64,000 nt of DNA from Bradyrhizobium mercantei (GCF_001982635.1 NZ_MKFI01000003.1:809052-873051); one strand, 5' to 3'; positions 1 to 9,073 are shown, counted from the first letter of the stretch. A program made the numbers and translations. The notes: generated by a model from the sequence alone, not told the origin.

Positions 1-2
1 TC

Positions 3-980
3 ACCGGCTATGACAATGCACTCAAGGGGATCCTGGAGCATTTTTGGGACGGCAAGGCCGGAACCGCAGACAAGCTGGAGCGCAAGCCGAACCGCAAGAT
101 CAACTTCATCGGGGGCTTCGACGGCTACACTGTCGGCAACCTTCGCGAGATCAAGCGTATTTTCGAACTGATGGGTATCGAATACATCATCCTCGCCGAC
201 AATTCCGATGTATTCGATACACCGACAGACGGCGAGTTCCGGATGTATGACGGCGGCACCACGCTGGAAGACGCCGCGAACGCCCTTCACGCCAAGGCCA
301 CGATCTCCATGCAGCAGTGGTGCACGGATAAGACGCTTCCGTTCATCGCCGACCATGGCCAGGAGGTCCTGGCTTTCAATTATCCGGTGGGCGTATCCGC
401 GACGGATGATTTCCTCATGGCGTTGTCGCGGATCAGCGGCAAGGAGATCCCGGAGGAACTCGCTCGAGAGCGCGGTCGCCTGGTCGACGCGATGGCCGAT
501 TCCAGCGCGCATATCCATGGCAAGAAGTTCGCGATCTATGGCGATCCGGACCTCTGCCATGGGTTGGCGGCTTTCCTGCTCGAACTCGGCGCCGAACCAA
601 CGCATGTGCTGTCCACCAACGGCAACAAGGCCTGGGACCAGAAAATGCGGGCGCTATTTGCGAGCTCGCCTTACGGGCACAACTGTCACGCCTATCCCGG
701 TCGAGACCTCTGGCACATGCGCTCGCTGCTGTTCACCGAGCCGGTCGATTTTTTGATCGGAAATACCTATGGCAAGTATCTGGAACGCGATACCGGCACT
801 CCGTTGATCCGGATCGGCTTCCCGATCTTTGATCGCCATCACCATCACCGCTCTCCGGTGTGGGGCTATCAGGGCGGCATGAACGTGCTGGTGAAGATGC
901 TCGACAAGATCTTCGACGAGATCGACAAGAAGACGAACGTTCTAGGCAAGACCGATTTTAGCTTCGACATCATTCGTTGA
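3..980 (+). CDS. nifK: Nitrogenase MoFe protein beta chain, 5'-truncated by the window edge
   Basis: This is the C-terminal part (325 codons) of the beta subunit of the molybdenum-iron nitrogenase component, which with NifD carries the P-cluster and FeMo-cofactor and reduces N2 in the cytoplasm. The frame is open from base 3, so the start lies outside the window. The conserved C-terminal signature RIGFPIFDRHHHHR followed by VWGYQGG is intact, and the protein ends at TGA 978-980. nifE follows after 95 bp on the same strand, the usual nifDKENX order, so it is probably the tail of the nifDK part of that operon. No internal stop or frameshift is seen. Confidence 0.97.
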   Translation, partial: TGYDNALKGILEHFWDGKAGTADKLERKPNRKINFIGGFDGYTVGNLREIKRIFELMGIEYIILADNSDVFDTPTDGEFRMYDGGTTLEDAANALHAKATISMQQWCTDKTLPFIADHGQEVLAFNYPVGVSATDDFLMALSRISGKEIPEELARERGRLVDAMADSSAHIHGKKFAIYGDPDLCHGLAAFLLELGAEPTHVLSTNGNKAWDQKMRALFASSPYGHNCHAYPGRDLWHMRSLLFTEPVDFLIGNTYGKYLERDTGTPLIRIGFPIFDRHHHHRSPVWGYQGGMNVLVKMLDKIFDEIDKKTNVLGKTDFSFDIIR

Positions 981-1075
981 TGACGATCGATGCGCTGCCA
1001 TCGCCGGACAACATCGGCGGTGGCAGAAGCGCAGGGATGGACGAGCCTTGCAGATAGCGTAAGAGGAAAAGCCGG

Positions 1076-2749
1076 ATGAGTTCGCTACCAGCCACGGTCC
1101 AAGATGTCTTCAACGAGCCGGGCTGCGCCAAGAATGCCAACAAGTCGCAGGCCGAGCGGAACAAGGGCTGCACCAGGCAGCTGAAGCCCGGAAGCGCCGC
1201 CGGCGGCTGCGCCTTCGACGGCGCCAAGATCGCGCTGCAGCCTTTTACCGATGTCGCCCACCTGGTGCATGGTCCGATCGCGTGCGAAGGTAATTCGTGG
1301 GATAATCGCGGCTCGGTATCATCGGGTCCGAACTTGTGGCGCACCGGGTTTACGACAGATCTGACTGAGACCGATATCGTATTTGGAGGCGAGAAGCGGC
1401 TCTACAAGGCGATCAAGCAGATCATCGACAAGTGCGACCCGTCGGCCATCTTCGTCTATCAGACCTGTGTTCCCGCCATGATCGGCGACGACATCAACGC
1501 AGTCTGTAAGGCCGCTTCGCAAAGGTTCGGCACGCCGGTTATTCCAGTCAATTCGCCGGGCTTCGTCGGTTCCAAGAACCTCGGCAACAAGCTGGCCGGC
1601 GAGGCCTTGCTCGAACATGTTATCGGAACACAGGAGCCGGACTGCACCACGCCCTATGACATCAATCTGATCGGGGAATACAATCTGTCCGGCGAGCTTT
1701 GGCAGGTCAAGCCGCTGTTTGACGAACTCGGCATCCGTATCCTGTCCTGCATCGCTGGTGATGGCAAATATCACGAAGTCGCCTCCTCGCACCGGGCGCG
1801 CGCCGCGATGATGGTATGTTCGAGGGCGATGATCAATGTCGCGCGCAAGATGGAGGAGCGTTACGGCATCCCGTTCTTCGAAGGCTCGTTCTATGGCATC
1901 CAGGACTCCAGCGACGCACTGCGCGAGATTGCGCGGCTCCTGGTCGAGCGCGGCGCGCCGGAAGATCTGATCGGGCGCACCGAGGCTGTGATCGCGCGCG
2001 AGGAAGCGCGGGCCCGGGCCGCAATCGAGCCGTACAGGCCGCGCTTCAAAGGCAAGAAGGTCTTGCTGATGACCGGTGGCGTCAAGTCCTGGTCGGTCGT
2101 TGCCGCGCTGCAGGAAGCCGGGCTCGAACTGGTCGGAACCAGCGTGAAGAAATCCACAAAAGAGGACAAGGAGCGAATCAAGCATTTGATCGGGCAGGAC
2201 GCCCATATGATCGAGGACATGACGCCGCGCGAAATGTACAAGATGCTGAAGGACGCGAAAGCGGACATCATGCTCTCGGGCGGCAAGTCGCAGTTCGTCG
2301 CGCTGAAAGCGGCGATGCCCTGGCTCGATATCAACCAGGAGCGCTGCCACGCCTATATGGGCTATGTCGGCATCGTCAAGCTGGTCGAGGAGATCGACAA
2401 GGCGCTGTTCAACCCGATGTGGGAGCAATTGCGTCGACCGCCGCCGTGGGACGGTCCGACGGAGAATTGGCAGACCACGCCGGTTGCGCAACTCGACGTG
2501 CAGCCGATTGAGATCGTCGCCGATCGAACACTGACGCAGAGGACCCCGCGCGCGCGAAGGATTTGCTTCTGCAACACGGTCGACCTCGGCACGATCGAGG
2601 ACGCGATCCGCTCACATAACCTGACCAGCGTCGAAGCGGTCACACAGCACACCCAAGCGGTCGGTGGCTGCTGCAGACGCCGGATCGAGGACATCCTGGC
2701 GGGCAGGCCAATCTCCTGGTGGCCGGCCACGCTGCAGGCCGCGGAATAG
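1076..2749 (+). CDS. nifE: Nitrogenase iron-molybdenum cofactor biosynthesis protein NifE
   Basis: NifE pairs with NifN to form the scaffold on which the NifB-derived cluster is matured into FeMo-cofactor. The 557-residue product is homologous in layout to NifD. Its N-terminal part has the Cys-containing GSAAGGCAFDGAK and HGPIACEGNSWDNRG motifs, and the Rossmann-like C-terminal lobe contains LLMTGGVKSW. The ATG at 1076 has an AAGAGGAAA Shine-Dalgarno stretch upstream. The C-terminal extension after about residue 480 includes a CFCNTVDLGTIEDAI segment and a CC pair resembling a BFD-type [2Fe-2S]-like tail, which makes it longer than a typical 470-480-residue NifE; long NifE proteins are seen in other Bradyrhizobium-type clusters. 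nifN starts 7 bp after its stop. Confidence 0.95.
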   Translation: MSSLPATVQDVFNEPGCAKNANKSQAERNKGCTRQLKPGSAAGGCAFDGAKIALQPFTDVAHLVHGPIACEGNSWDNRGSVSSGPNLWRTGFTTDLTETDIVFGGEKRLYKAIKQIIDKCDPSAIFVYQTCVPAMIGDDINAVCKAASQRFGTPVIPVNSPGFVGSKNLGNKLAGEALLEHVIGTQEPDCTTPYDINLIGEYNLSGELWQVKPLFDELGIRILSCIAGDGKYHEVASSHRARAAMMVCSRAMINVARKMEERYGIPFFEGSFYGIQDSSDALREIARLLVERGAPEDLIGRTEAVIAREEARARAAIEPYRPRFKGKKVLLMTGGVKSWSVVAALQEAGLELVGTSVKKSTKEDKERIKHLIGQDAHMIEDMTPREMYKMLKDAKADIMLSGGKSQFVALKAAMPWLDINQERCHAYMGYVGIVKLVEEIDKALFNPMWEQLRRPPPWDGPTENWQTTPVAQLDVQPIEIVADRTLTQRTPRARRICFCNTVDLGTIEDAIRSHNLTSVEAVTQHTQAVGGCCRRRIEDILAGRPISWWPATLQAAE

Positions 2750-2756
2750 GGGCGTC

Positions 2757-4163
2757 ATGGTCATTGTCACCACGCCGAACAAGGCCTGTGCGGTCAACCC
2801 ACTCAAGATGAGCCAGCCGATCGGCGGCGCATTCGCCTTCATGGGGCTTCGCGGGGCGATGCCGCTTCTGCACGGCCCGCAGGGATGCACGTCCTTTGGG
2901 CTCACACTGTTTGTGCGGCATTTCAGAGAGCCGGTGCCGCTGCAGACCACAGCCATGAGCGAGGTGACGACCGTGCTGGGCGGTTATGAAAATGTCGAGC
3001 AGGCTATACTCAATATCCATAATCGCGCCAAGCCGGAGATTATCGGGATCTGTTCGACCGGGGTGACGGAAACCAATGGCGATGATGTTGACGCCTATAT
3101 CAAGCTGATCCGCGAGAAGCATCCACAGCTCGACAAGCTTCCTCTGATCTATGTCTCGACGCCCGATTTCAAAGACGCATTCCAGGATGGCTGGGGAAAG
3201 ACGGTCGCGCGCATGGTCGAGGTGCTGGTCGAGGTGCCTGCGGCCGAGACCGTGCGCAATCCTGCGCAGGTGAATGTCCTTCCCGGATGTCACCTCACGC
3301 CGGGTGACCTCGACGAACTGAGGATCATCTTTGAGGATTTCGGCCTGCAGCCATCCTTCCTGCCCGATCTGGCGGGTTCGCTGGATGGGCATATCCCCGA
3401 ACATTTCACGGCAACGACGATCGGCGGCATTGGGATCGATGACGTCGCGCGCATGGGCCGGGCCGGCTGGACGATTGCCATCGGTGCTCAGATGCGGCGG
3501 GCGGCAGAGGCCATGCAAGACAAGACCGGGGTTCCATTTCGCCTGTTTGAACGACTCTGCGGCCTGGTCCCCAATGATGATTTCATTGCGTTTTTGAGCG
3601 AAATCAGCGGCCGCCCTGTGCCGTCAAGATATCGGCGCCAGCGCGGGCAGCTTGTCGATGCGATGCTGGACGCGCATTTCCAGATCGGCGGCCGCAGACT
3701 TGCGATCGGCGCAGAGCCTGACCTGTTGTTTGACCTGTCCAGCATGCTGCACGAAATGGGCGCGCAGGTGAGCGCGGCCGTGACGACCACGCAATCGGCG
3801 GTGCTGGAGCAGATCAAGGCCAAGGAGGTGCAGATCGGCGATCTGGAGGACCTGGAAGATCTTGCGAGAAGCAGGGATTGCGATCTGCTGATCACGCATT
3901 CGCATGGTCGGCAGGCTGCGACACGCCTGAAGATTCCGTTCCATCGGGCGGGCTTTCCGATGTTTGACCGGCTCGGAGCAGGACACCAGGTATCCGTCGG
4001 CTATCGGGGCACGCGGAATCTGATCTTTGAGATCGCCAATCTGGTGATCGCCGATCGCGAGGCAAATCATGCGCCGACGCCGGATAGCTGGCGGAGCGCG
4101 ACGCTGCCGTCAAGGAGCGGCCGGCGGAGCTCCATCGACTCAACAGAGAGGTCGATTGCATGA
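2757..4163 (+). CDS. nifN: Nitrogenase iron-molybdenum cofactor biosynthesis protein NifN
   Basis: NifN is the second subunit of the NifEN cofactor-assembly scaffold. The 468-residue product begins MVIVTTPNKACAVNPLKMSQ and carries GLRGAMPLLHGPQGCTSFG, the NifN/NifK-family Cys motif that ligates a cluster at the subunit interface, then ICSTGVTETNGDD. The ATG at 2757 is chosen over upstream in-frame starts because those lie inside nifE and because NifN proteins normally begin just before this Cys/Pro-rich motif. Its last codons overlap the nifX start by 4 bp (ATGA), so translation is probably coupled. Confidence 0.95.
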   Translation: MVIVTTPNKACAVNPLKMSQPIGGAFAFMGLRGAMPLLHGPQGCTSFGLTLFVRHFREPVPLQTTAMSEVTTVLGGYENVEQAILNIHNRAKPEIIGICSTGVTETNGDDVDAYIKLIREKHPQLDKLPLIYVSTPDFKDAFQDGWGKTVARMVEVLVEVPAAETVRNPAQVNVLPGCHLTPGDLDELRIIFEDFGLQPSFLPDLAGSLDGHIPEHFTATTIGGIGIDDVARMGRAGWTIAIGAQMRRAAEAMQDKTGVPFRLFERLCGLVPNDDFIAFLSEISGRPVPSRYRRQRGQLVDAMLDAHFQIGGRRLAIGAEPDLLFDLSSMLHEMGAQVSAAVTTTQSAVLEQIKAKEVQIGDLEDLEDLARSRDCDLLITHSHGRQAATRLKIPFHRAGFPMFDRLGAGHQVSVGYRGTRNLIFEIANLVIADREANHAPTPDSWRSATLPSRSGRRSSIDSTERSIA

Positions 4164-4555
4164 AAGTTGCGTTCGCTACCCAAGATCTCAGGCGCGTCGA
4201 TGCCCATTTTGGCTGGGCGAAGAATATCGCCGTCTACGAGGTCGGGCCAGGCGGGCACGTATTTCTCAAAGCAGTCCAGTTCGACGGCGACCTGAAGGAA
4301 GACGGCGACGAAGACAAGCTGGCGCCCAAGATCGAGGCGATCAAGGATTGCGCCATCCTCTATGTCGGTGCCATCGGCGGCTCCGGCGCCGCGCGGGTGG
4401 TGGCCAGAAAGATCCACCCCATCAAGGTCAACAAGCCAGAAAGTATCCAGGTACTGCTCGAAAAGCTCGAGCGCGTGCTGAAGGGCACGCCGCCGCCATG
4501 GCTACGCAAAGCCCTGGCCAAGGACAAGAAGCGCACATTCGATTTCGACGAATGA
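4160..4555 (+). CDS. nifX: FeMo-cofactor carrier protein NifX
   Basis: A 131-residue member of the NifX/NifB C-terminal/NafY cofactor-binding family, which shuttles FeMo-co precursors between NifB, NifEN and apo-nitrogenase. The N-terminal MKVAFATQDLRRVDAHFGWA segment, with its DAHFG motif, is diagnostic. The start overlaps the nifN stop by 4 bp, placing it in the nifEN operon. An NifX-associated small protein gene begins 7 bp downstream. Confidence 0.95.
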   Translation: MKVAFATQDLRRVDAHFGWAKNIAVYEVGPGGHVFLKAVQFDGDLKEDGDEDKLAPKIEAIKDCAILYVGAIGGSGAARVVARKIHPIKVNKPESIQVLLEKLERVLKGTPPPWLRKALAKDKKRTFDFDE

Positions 4556-4562
4556 GGATCAC

Positions 4563-5033
4563 ATGACCGAGGCTGCAGACGTCATGCAACCCGCTGGCGG
4601 GTTCGATGCACCATTCGTCAAAGAGCTGGTCAGGATCTGGCGGGCTGAGGACATGAGTGGGGCCTGGGCCGGCAAGAGCGATCTCGACCTCCTCGAACCT
4701 TATATCCTGGACAAGGAGAAGCGACGCGCACTGCCGGTCATCGGCGATCCCGATCCGGATACGGTCTGGCGGCTGGAGCTGTTCTTCAACGCCGTCGCCG
4801 TTTCGATCGAGAAGGCGACCGACGTGATGATCCAGCCGATGCTGAAGATGCACCATGAGGGCTTTGGTCGCTTGGTGCTGATTGGGGGGCGGCTGATCGC
4901 GGTGAACAAGCAGCTTCGGGATGTACATCGCTTCGGATTCGACAATCTCGCAAAGCTTGCGAGTGAAGGTAACAAGTATATCCGGGACGGAATCAAGATG
5001 ATCAGGAAATTTCCCGATGTGGCGAACTATTGA
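4563..5033 (+). CDS. NifX-associated nitrogen fixation protein (DUF269 family)
   Basis: A 156-residue protein of the DUF269 family regularly encoded just after nifX in diazotrophs. The biochemical role is not established; linkage suggests cofactor assembly. Visible features are FVKELVRIWRAEDMSGAW near the N-terminus and a C-terminal RDVHRFGFDNLAKLASEG segment. It lies 7 bp after nifX and 9 bp before the next gene, so it is in the same operon. Family call is from sequence feel and context. Confidence 0.85.
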   Translation: MTEAADVMQPAGGFDAPFVKELVRIWRAEDMSGAWAGKSDLDLLEPYILDKEKRRALPVIGDPDPDTVWRLELFFNAVAVSIEKATDVMIQPMLKMHHEGFGRLVLIGGRLIAVNKQLRDVHRFGFDNLAKLASEGNKYIRDGIKMIRKFPDVANY

Positions 5034-5042
5034 GGGCCGCGC

Positions 5043-5243
5043 ATGAGCGATCGCGAGAAACTGTTAGCAGAATTGAAGAAGCTGTCGTCCAGAGCGTTGC
5101 AGGCCAAAATGGATCTGCACGATCTGTCGGAAGAACTGCCCGTCAACTGGACTTCGATCATGGCGGTGGCGCAGAAGGCGTACGATGCCTACGCCGAACT
5201 CGAGCGCAGGAGCCAGGACCTGAAGGCGCTGGAGAAAGCGTAG
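5043..5243 (+). CDS. Small nif-associated helical protein (DUF683/CCE_0567 type)
   Basis: A 66-residue, highly charged, all-helical protein (starts MSDREKLLAELKKLSSRALQ) of the kind found between the DUF269 gene and fdxB in many nif clusters. A helical hairpin is predicted from the alternating Leu/Lys/Glu pattern. Function unknown; the Cyanothece homologue family is only structurally described. It follows the preceding gene by 9 bp and precedes fdxB by 14 bp. Confidence 0.85.
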   Translation: MSDREKLLAELKKLSSRALQAKMDLHDLSEELPVNWTSIMAVAQKAYDAYAELERRSQDLKALEKA

Positions 5244-5257
5244 AGAGGGACCCCATC

Positions 5258-5551
5258 ATGTCATTTGCAACGCGCGACGGCCGCGACTGGACGCCGGACT
5301 ACTTGAGCGCGATCGATGCCAAGAAGTGCATCGGCTGTGGCCGCTGCTTCAAGGTCTGCGGTCGTGATGTCATGACATTGAAGGGGATCAACGAGGAGGG
5401 CGAACTTGTCGATCTCGACGACGACGATGAGGTTGAGAAGAAAATTATGGTCATGAATGACCAGGGCGCCTGCATCGGCTGCGGCGCCTGCGCCAGGGTT
5501 TGTCCGACCAATTGCCAGACCCACGTTTCCGCCGCAGCGGAAGCGGCGTGA
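5258..5551 (+). CDS. fdxB: Nif-specific ferredoxin III
   Basis: A 97-residue bacterial-type ferredoxin with two [4Fe-4S] motifs: CIGCGRCFKVC at about residues 24-34 and CIGCGACARVCPTNC near 72-86. FdxB-type proteins act as electron donors in nitrogenase function or cofactor assembly. The ATG at 5258 with an AGAGAGGGA ribosome site 14 bp after the previous gene is used; a longer in-frame reading upstream would overlap the previous gene completely. Between the two motifs is an acidic stretch (VDLDDDDEVEKK) typical of ferredoxin III. Confidence 0.93.
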   Translation: MSFATRDGRDWTPDYLSAIDAKKCIGCGRCFKVCGRDVMTLKGINEEGELVDLDDDDEVEKKIMVMNDQGACIGCGACARVCPTNCQTHVSAAAEAA

Positions 5552-5971
5552 AGCGGCCTATGTCCGCCTCTGCCAGAAGGGGGCTAATCGTGGGCCAGAT
5601 GAACACGGATGGTGCATCTTGGCGAAGATCGCAGCGCCTTTCGATACCGGGCAATGTCGTGGAATGCCGGGATCCGAGGGCCACGAGCTTGATGGTTCGG
5701 GCAAATACTGAAGAAGCTCATTTGTCGCAAAAGTGCGAATGTGGCTGGTCCAACGCCGGAAAGCCGAAACCCGAAGATCAATTTCGTGGCGGCCGCGAGT
5801 TGCATCGGCGCTGGACCGAGACTGCGCGAATGCTGGCGCGGCTTGGCCGATTGTGTCCCCGGTCCAATCGGGTGCGGACGCAACGTCAGGCGCCGCGGGT
5901 TCGTAAAAAAGTGGACGATCCGTGGCTCTGAGATCCCTGCAGGCCTGATCGCAGGATCATCATGAAAGGTT
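5552..5971 (+). other. Intergenic stretch, no convincing gene
   Basis: About 420 bp between fdxB and the Rieske gene. Several open frames cross it but none has a ribosome site, recognisable motif or plausible composition (Arg/Pro-rich shadow translations). No clear TGT-N10-ACA site or -24/-12 promoter was found. Confidence 0.5.
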
Positions 5972-6388
5972 ATGGTTATGACCAGGCAAGGGGCGCAGCC
6001 CCACACCGTCTATGCGATCTGCGGCTTCGAGGACATTCCAAGCCGCCGGGCCATCGGCTTCAATCTCATGATCCTCGGTGAGGACGGGAAGCGCAGGCCG
6101 TGGCCCATCATTGTGGTACGCTGGGGCAGGAAGGTGCTTGGCTATCTCAACAAATGTCCACACGACGACGTCAATCTGGACTGGGAGCCCAACGAGTTCC
6201 TCGATCCAAATGGAACCCGGCTGATGTGCGGCAAGCACGGATCGACGTTCGAGCTTGGCAGCGGCCGCGGCGTCGAGGGTCCTTGTAAGGGCGGAGAGCT
6301 CACGCCGGTCGCGCTGACAGTTTTGGACGGCGACATATGCGTCATCGGCGTGCGACTTGTCGAGGAGGATTCCGCCGGCGAGAGCTGA
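5972..6388 (+). CDS. Rieske-type [2Fe-2S] protein in the nif cluster
   Basis: A 138-residue soluble protein with a Rieske fold signature: CPHDD around residue 63 and CGKHGSTFELGSG around residue 87, i.e. the C-x-H and C-x2-H ligand pairs. It resembles the small ferredoxin-like Rieske proteins of nitrite reductase and dioxygenase systems. Start at ATG 5972; a second Met two codons later is an alternative. It lies downstream of fdxB on the same strand and is convergent with the next gene, 10 bp away. A role in electron delivery to nitrogenase or cofactor assembly is inference. Confidence 0.85.
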   Translation: MVMTRQGAQPHTVYAICGFEDIPSRRAIGFNLMILGEDGKRRPWPIIVVRWGRKVLGYLNKCPHDDVNLDWEPNEFLDPNGTRLMCGKHGSTFELGSGRGVEGPCKGGELTPVALTVLDGDICVIGVRLVEEDSAGES

Positions 6389-6398
6389 AGCGGCGCGC

Positions 6399-6989
6399 TC
6401 AGACCGGCCGGTTCTCGTTGCGGTTCTTCACAGGCGCCATTCTCTTCAGGCCGTCTTCGTAAGAGATCTCATCATAGGACGCATTGAGCCCCTTTGCCGC
6501 GTCGAGCAGGTAGTCGAGTTTGCCGCCCGCGTCGAGCTTCTTGATGTCATCCTTGTTGACCCCGACCAGGTCCATCATCTCCTTCCAGACTGTGGATTCG
6601 TCGCATGGCAGCACGTGGAAGGTGACATCGCCGAGCTTGATCCGGTATTTCGCCAACAGGTCTATGTTGTTGCAGAACATAATGTAGCGACCCTCCGGGC
6701 TGAGCGCGCCGTCAAGCACGTCTGCGACGTCGGCGAGATAAGCGAGGGAATGCAGATAGCCGGCCAGCATAGAAATAGTGCTTTCCCCATCCTGCGCGAT
6801 CGTCAGCACCTGCTCGATCGAATAGTCCGGCGGTCGCTTCTCGTCCGCGACCTGGGCCTGGAACTTCAGCGCGATATCGCCGCGGAAACCAAATCGGCCT
6901 GGCTTGGTGGTCCCGCCTTTAAGTACGGCATTGAGCAGGCGCCCCTCCTTCTCCAGGCGGCCGAGCGCGGTGTTCTCGATTGCAGTCAT
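6399..6989 (-). CDS. Conserved hypothetical protein of the nif cluster
   Basis: A 196-residue acidic, probably cytoplasmic protein that I cannot assign to a family. The start at 6989 (MTAIENTALGRLEKEGRLLN) is preferred over longer starts because a GAGGAC ribosome site lies just upstream. Features are an N-terminal KGGTTKPGRFGFRGDIALKF segment and a central ISMLAGYLHSLAYLADVADVL helix; there is no signal peptide or membrane span. It is on the opposite strand, convergent with the Rieske gene, and co-directional with the ClpS-AAA+ gene 350 bp upstream. Placement inside the nif block suggests a nitrogenase-related role, unproven. Confidence 0.75.
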   Translation of the reverse strand: MTAIENTALGRLEKEGRLLNAVLKGGTTKPGRFGFRGDIALKFQAQVADEKRPPDYSIEQVLTIAQDGESTISMLAGYLHSLAYLADVADVLDGALSPEGRYIMFCNNIDLLAKYRIKLGDVTFHVLPCDESTVWKEMMDLVGVNKDDIKKLDAGGKLDYLLDAAKGLNASYDEISYEDGLKRMAPVKNRNENRPV

Positions 6990-7048
6990 GAAGATCGTCC
7001 TCAATCCGAGCTGATCGCCGGACACTTTTTGCCGGCAAGACACACAAT

Positions 7049-7063
7049 GCAAAGGTCTTGCCG
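7049..7063 (-). promoter_or_regulatory. Possible sigma-54 -24/-12 promoter before the 196-residue gene
   Basis: Read on the minus strand this is CGGCAAGACCTTTGC, matching TGGCACG-N4-TTGC except for the first T and one C. It lies 60 bp upstream of the start at 6989. No TGT-N10-ACA site was found upstream, so the call is weak. The rest of the 6990-7342 gap holds nothing recognisable. Confidence 0.3.
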
Positions 7064-7342
7064 TTGCATGCGCGACGGTTCATTGAGGTATTGCTGGATA
7101 AAAACGCGCAATCGGGCCGCGGTCGCCAAACAAGCGCGTCAGGAACGCGACATTGTCGGACCTGAGTGGCCGGCGTAGTGGATCTGCCTTCTTTTGTTTG
7201 GCTCGGTCGTGAAGCTGATCGTTATCCAATTGCAATGCTTTACGTTTGCCGGCAAGCGTCCTTGGAGCCCCCCATCTGATCCTGGCGGCCGCGTTCGGTG
7301 TCCTCCTCGTGCGAGTTTGCGGCGCGCCAAGAGGCACTCGGC

Positions 7343-9073
7343 CTAATGGCGCGCTTTCCTTGACCTTCGAGGCGGTTCGATTTCACCCGTCGCTCCGCTT
7401 CGGGTCCCGGCAACCATCGTTTGGGGGCCGCCTAGCAGCTTCGCGTTGAGTCGCCCGCCTGCGAACAACATATCATCGAGGGCTTCGTGGAGATCGGCTG
7501 CGCTCACTGAATGTCCGCCGTCACGCTCAATGCTTGATTGCGTCATGCGCCGCATGAGCTCCTTGATGAAAATGACACTGACCCCTTCGGTACTGCGTAC
7601 GGCTTGGGCAACGATCTCCGCCTCAAGCGGCAGACCCCCGCTGTAAAGCCGGATCAGCTTGCCGCGGCTGGCTGCATCCGGCAGCGGCAGTTCGATCGCC
7701 TGGTTAATGCGGCCGGGGCAATCAGCCAGGGTGACCTCGAGCTGGTCGGGACGGTTGGTGGTGAGCACGAAGAGGATATCAGCATCGTCTCTCAAGCCGT
7801 CCAATTCATTCAGCAGCTTCTTCAGCAAGGATATCTCGCTTGCGGCCCAAATGCTGCGGTTGCTGGCGATCCGATCGACATCGTCGATCACCACCATCGT
7901 TGGTTGCAGCAGGCGCGCCAGTGTCATATAGGCGCTCAGCAGCTCGACCTGTTCGGCGGTAACGATCAGCGTGGTGTAGCCCGGCAGGTTGGTGGCGAGA
8001 TAGCGGATCGTGTGAGTTTTCCCGGTGCCGGGCGGACCATAGAGCAGAATGCCCTTGCGGGTCGACTGGCCGAGCCGGCGGAGTGCATCGCGCGCATCGA
8101 CGAAGTCCAACACGCTGCGATCGAGCAGCTTGAGTGCCCGTTCGGGCAAGATGACGTCCTCACGTTTGACCTTCGCCAGCCGATGTACCGTCACGCCCCT
8201 GACGTGGCCAGGGCAATCCGCGCCTCCGTCGAGCGAGAGGATCTTGCCACGATAGCAGCATGTAGAGTGGACGGTTCTTTCTAGTTCATCAAAGCAGCAT
8301 TGCACGAAGCTGTCGCCGGTATCGCGCGCAGGGACGATGATTTCGATGCGAATCCGGACCCCACCGTCAAATTCGCGATCCTGAGAGAGCACGACGGCAT
8401 AGGGGAATTCGCTCGCCTGGCAAAGCCACAAGCCGTTACGCAAACATTTGACCGGCGCCATCTCGCCCGTATCGATCTCGTCAAATTGGGGCGGTACAAG
8501 TGAAATCGCATCAGATCCACGGCGTTTCATTCGAGCGAATGAAAGCGCCTCATCCCAATGCCGTTCATACGCGCCGAAGAAACGGATTGGGTCAGCAAAA
8601 AGCTTGTCGATCGCAACCTGAACATCGGCGCGCATGTAGACCGGCAAATGCCGCACCGTCGTGGCGAGTTCCCCGGGCAGGAAATCGGCAAAGTGCCAGG
8701 CCAGCGCATCACAGGCATATTCGAATTGCACATCGGACAGGTCGGCTGTGTGCGCCTTGCCTGCGGCTTCGCTCGTGATCAGCAAGGGAAATCCAGCAGC
8801 ACGAATGCGACTCTGTGCTTCCTCGATCAGCGCTTTCGCAACTGAGGGTGGATAAGGGCCGCAGACGGTCTTGCCCTGTTGCCAGACGAACTCGGCAAGT
8901 GCTACGGCATCCCGCTGCTGTTTTCCAAATACCTCGCGCAGCAGACGGACGACGAAGCCGACAGGGGTGTCGTCGTCATTATGAAAAACAAGCTGAACGG
9001 GTTCAGCGCCTACACGGACCGGGTCCATCAAAATACCCGGTGAGCGTTCTGGTTGTTCGGGCATGGGTTTCAT
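7343..9073 (-). CDS. ClpS domain-AAA+ ATPase fusion protein
   Basis: A 576-residue protein. Residues about 24-105 read as a ClpS adaptor domain (VQLVFHNDDDTPVGFVVRLL, then KTVCGPY and AAGFPLLITSE), which in ClpS binds N-degron substrates and docks on ClpA. The C-terminal half is a AAA+ module with Walker A GPPGTGKT at 346-353, Walker B MVVIDDVDRI with Asp at the usual Glu position, and sensor region LFVLTTNRPDQLE. The start at 9073 (MKPMPEQPE) has a GAGGAC ribosome site; an upstream in-frame Met lacks one. It sits alone on the minus strand inside the nif block. A selective unfoldase or remodeller for nitrogenase proteins is a plausible inference. I cannot name a characterised homologue with this architecture. 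Confidence 0.88.
   Translation of the reverse strand: MKPMPEQPERSPGILMDPVRVGAEPVQLVFHNDDDTPVGFVVRLLREVFGKQQRDAVALAEFVWQQGKTVCGPYPPSVAKALIEEAQSRIRAAGFPLLITSEAAGKAHTADLSDVQFEYACDALAWHFADFLPGELATTVRHLPVYMRADVQVAIDKLFADPIRFFGAYERHWDEALSFARMKRRGSDAISLVPPQFDEIDTGEMAPVKCLRNGLWLCQASEFPYAVVLSQDREFDGGVRIRIEIIVPARDTGDSFVQCCFDELERTVHSTCCYRGKILSLDGGADCPGHVRGVTVHRLAKVKREDVILPERALKLLDRSVLDFVDARDALRRLGQSTRKGILLYGPPGTGKTHTIRYLATNLPGYTTLIVTAEQVELLSAYMTLARLLQPTMVVIDDVDRIASNRSIWAASEISLLKKLLNELDGLRDDADILFVLTTNRPDQLEVTLADCPGRINQAIELPLPDAASRGKLIRLYSGGLPLEAEIVAQAVRSTEGVSVIFIKELMRRMTQSSIERDGGHSVSAADLHEALDDMLFAGGRLNAKLLGGPQTMVAGTRSGATGEIEPPRRSRKARH

Noticed and set aside
1319..2491. A 390-codon open frame antisense to nifE
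   Set aside because: It lies wholly within nifE on the opposite strand, is a result of high GC at third positions, and has no motif or ribosome site.
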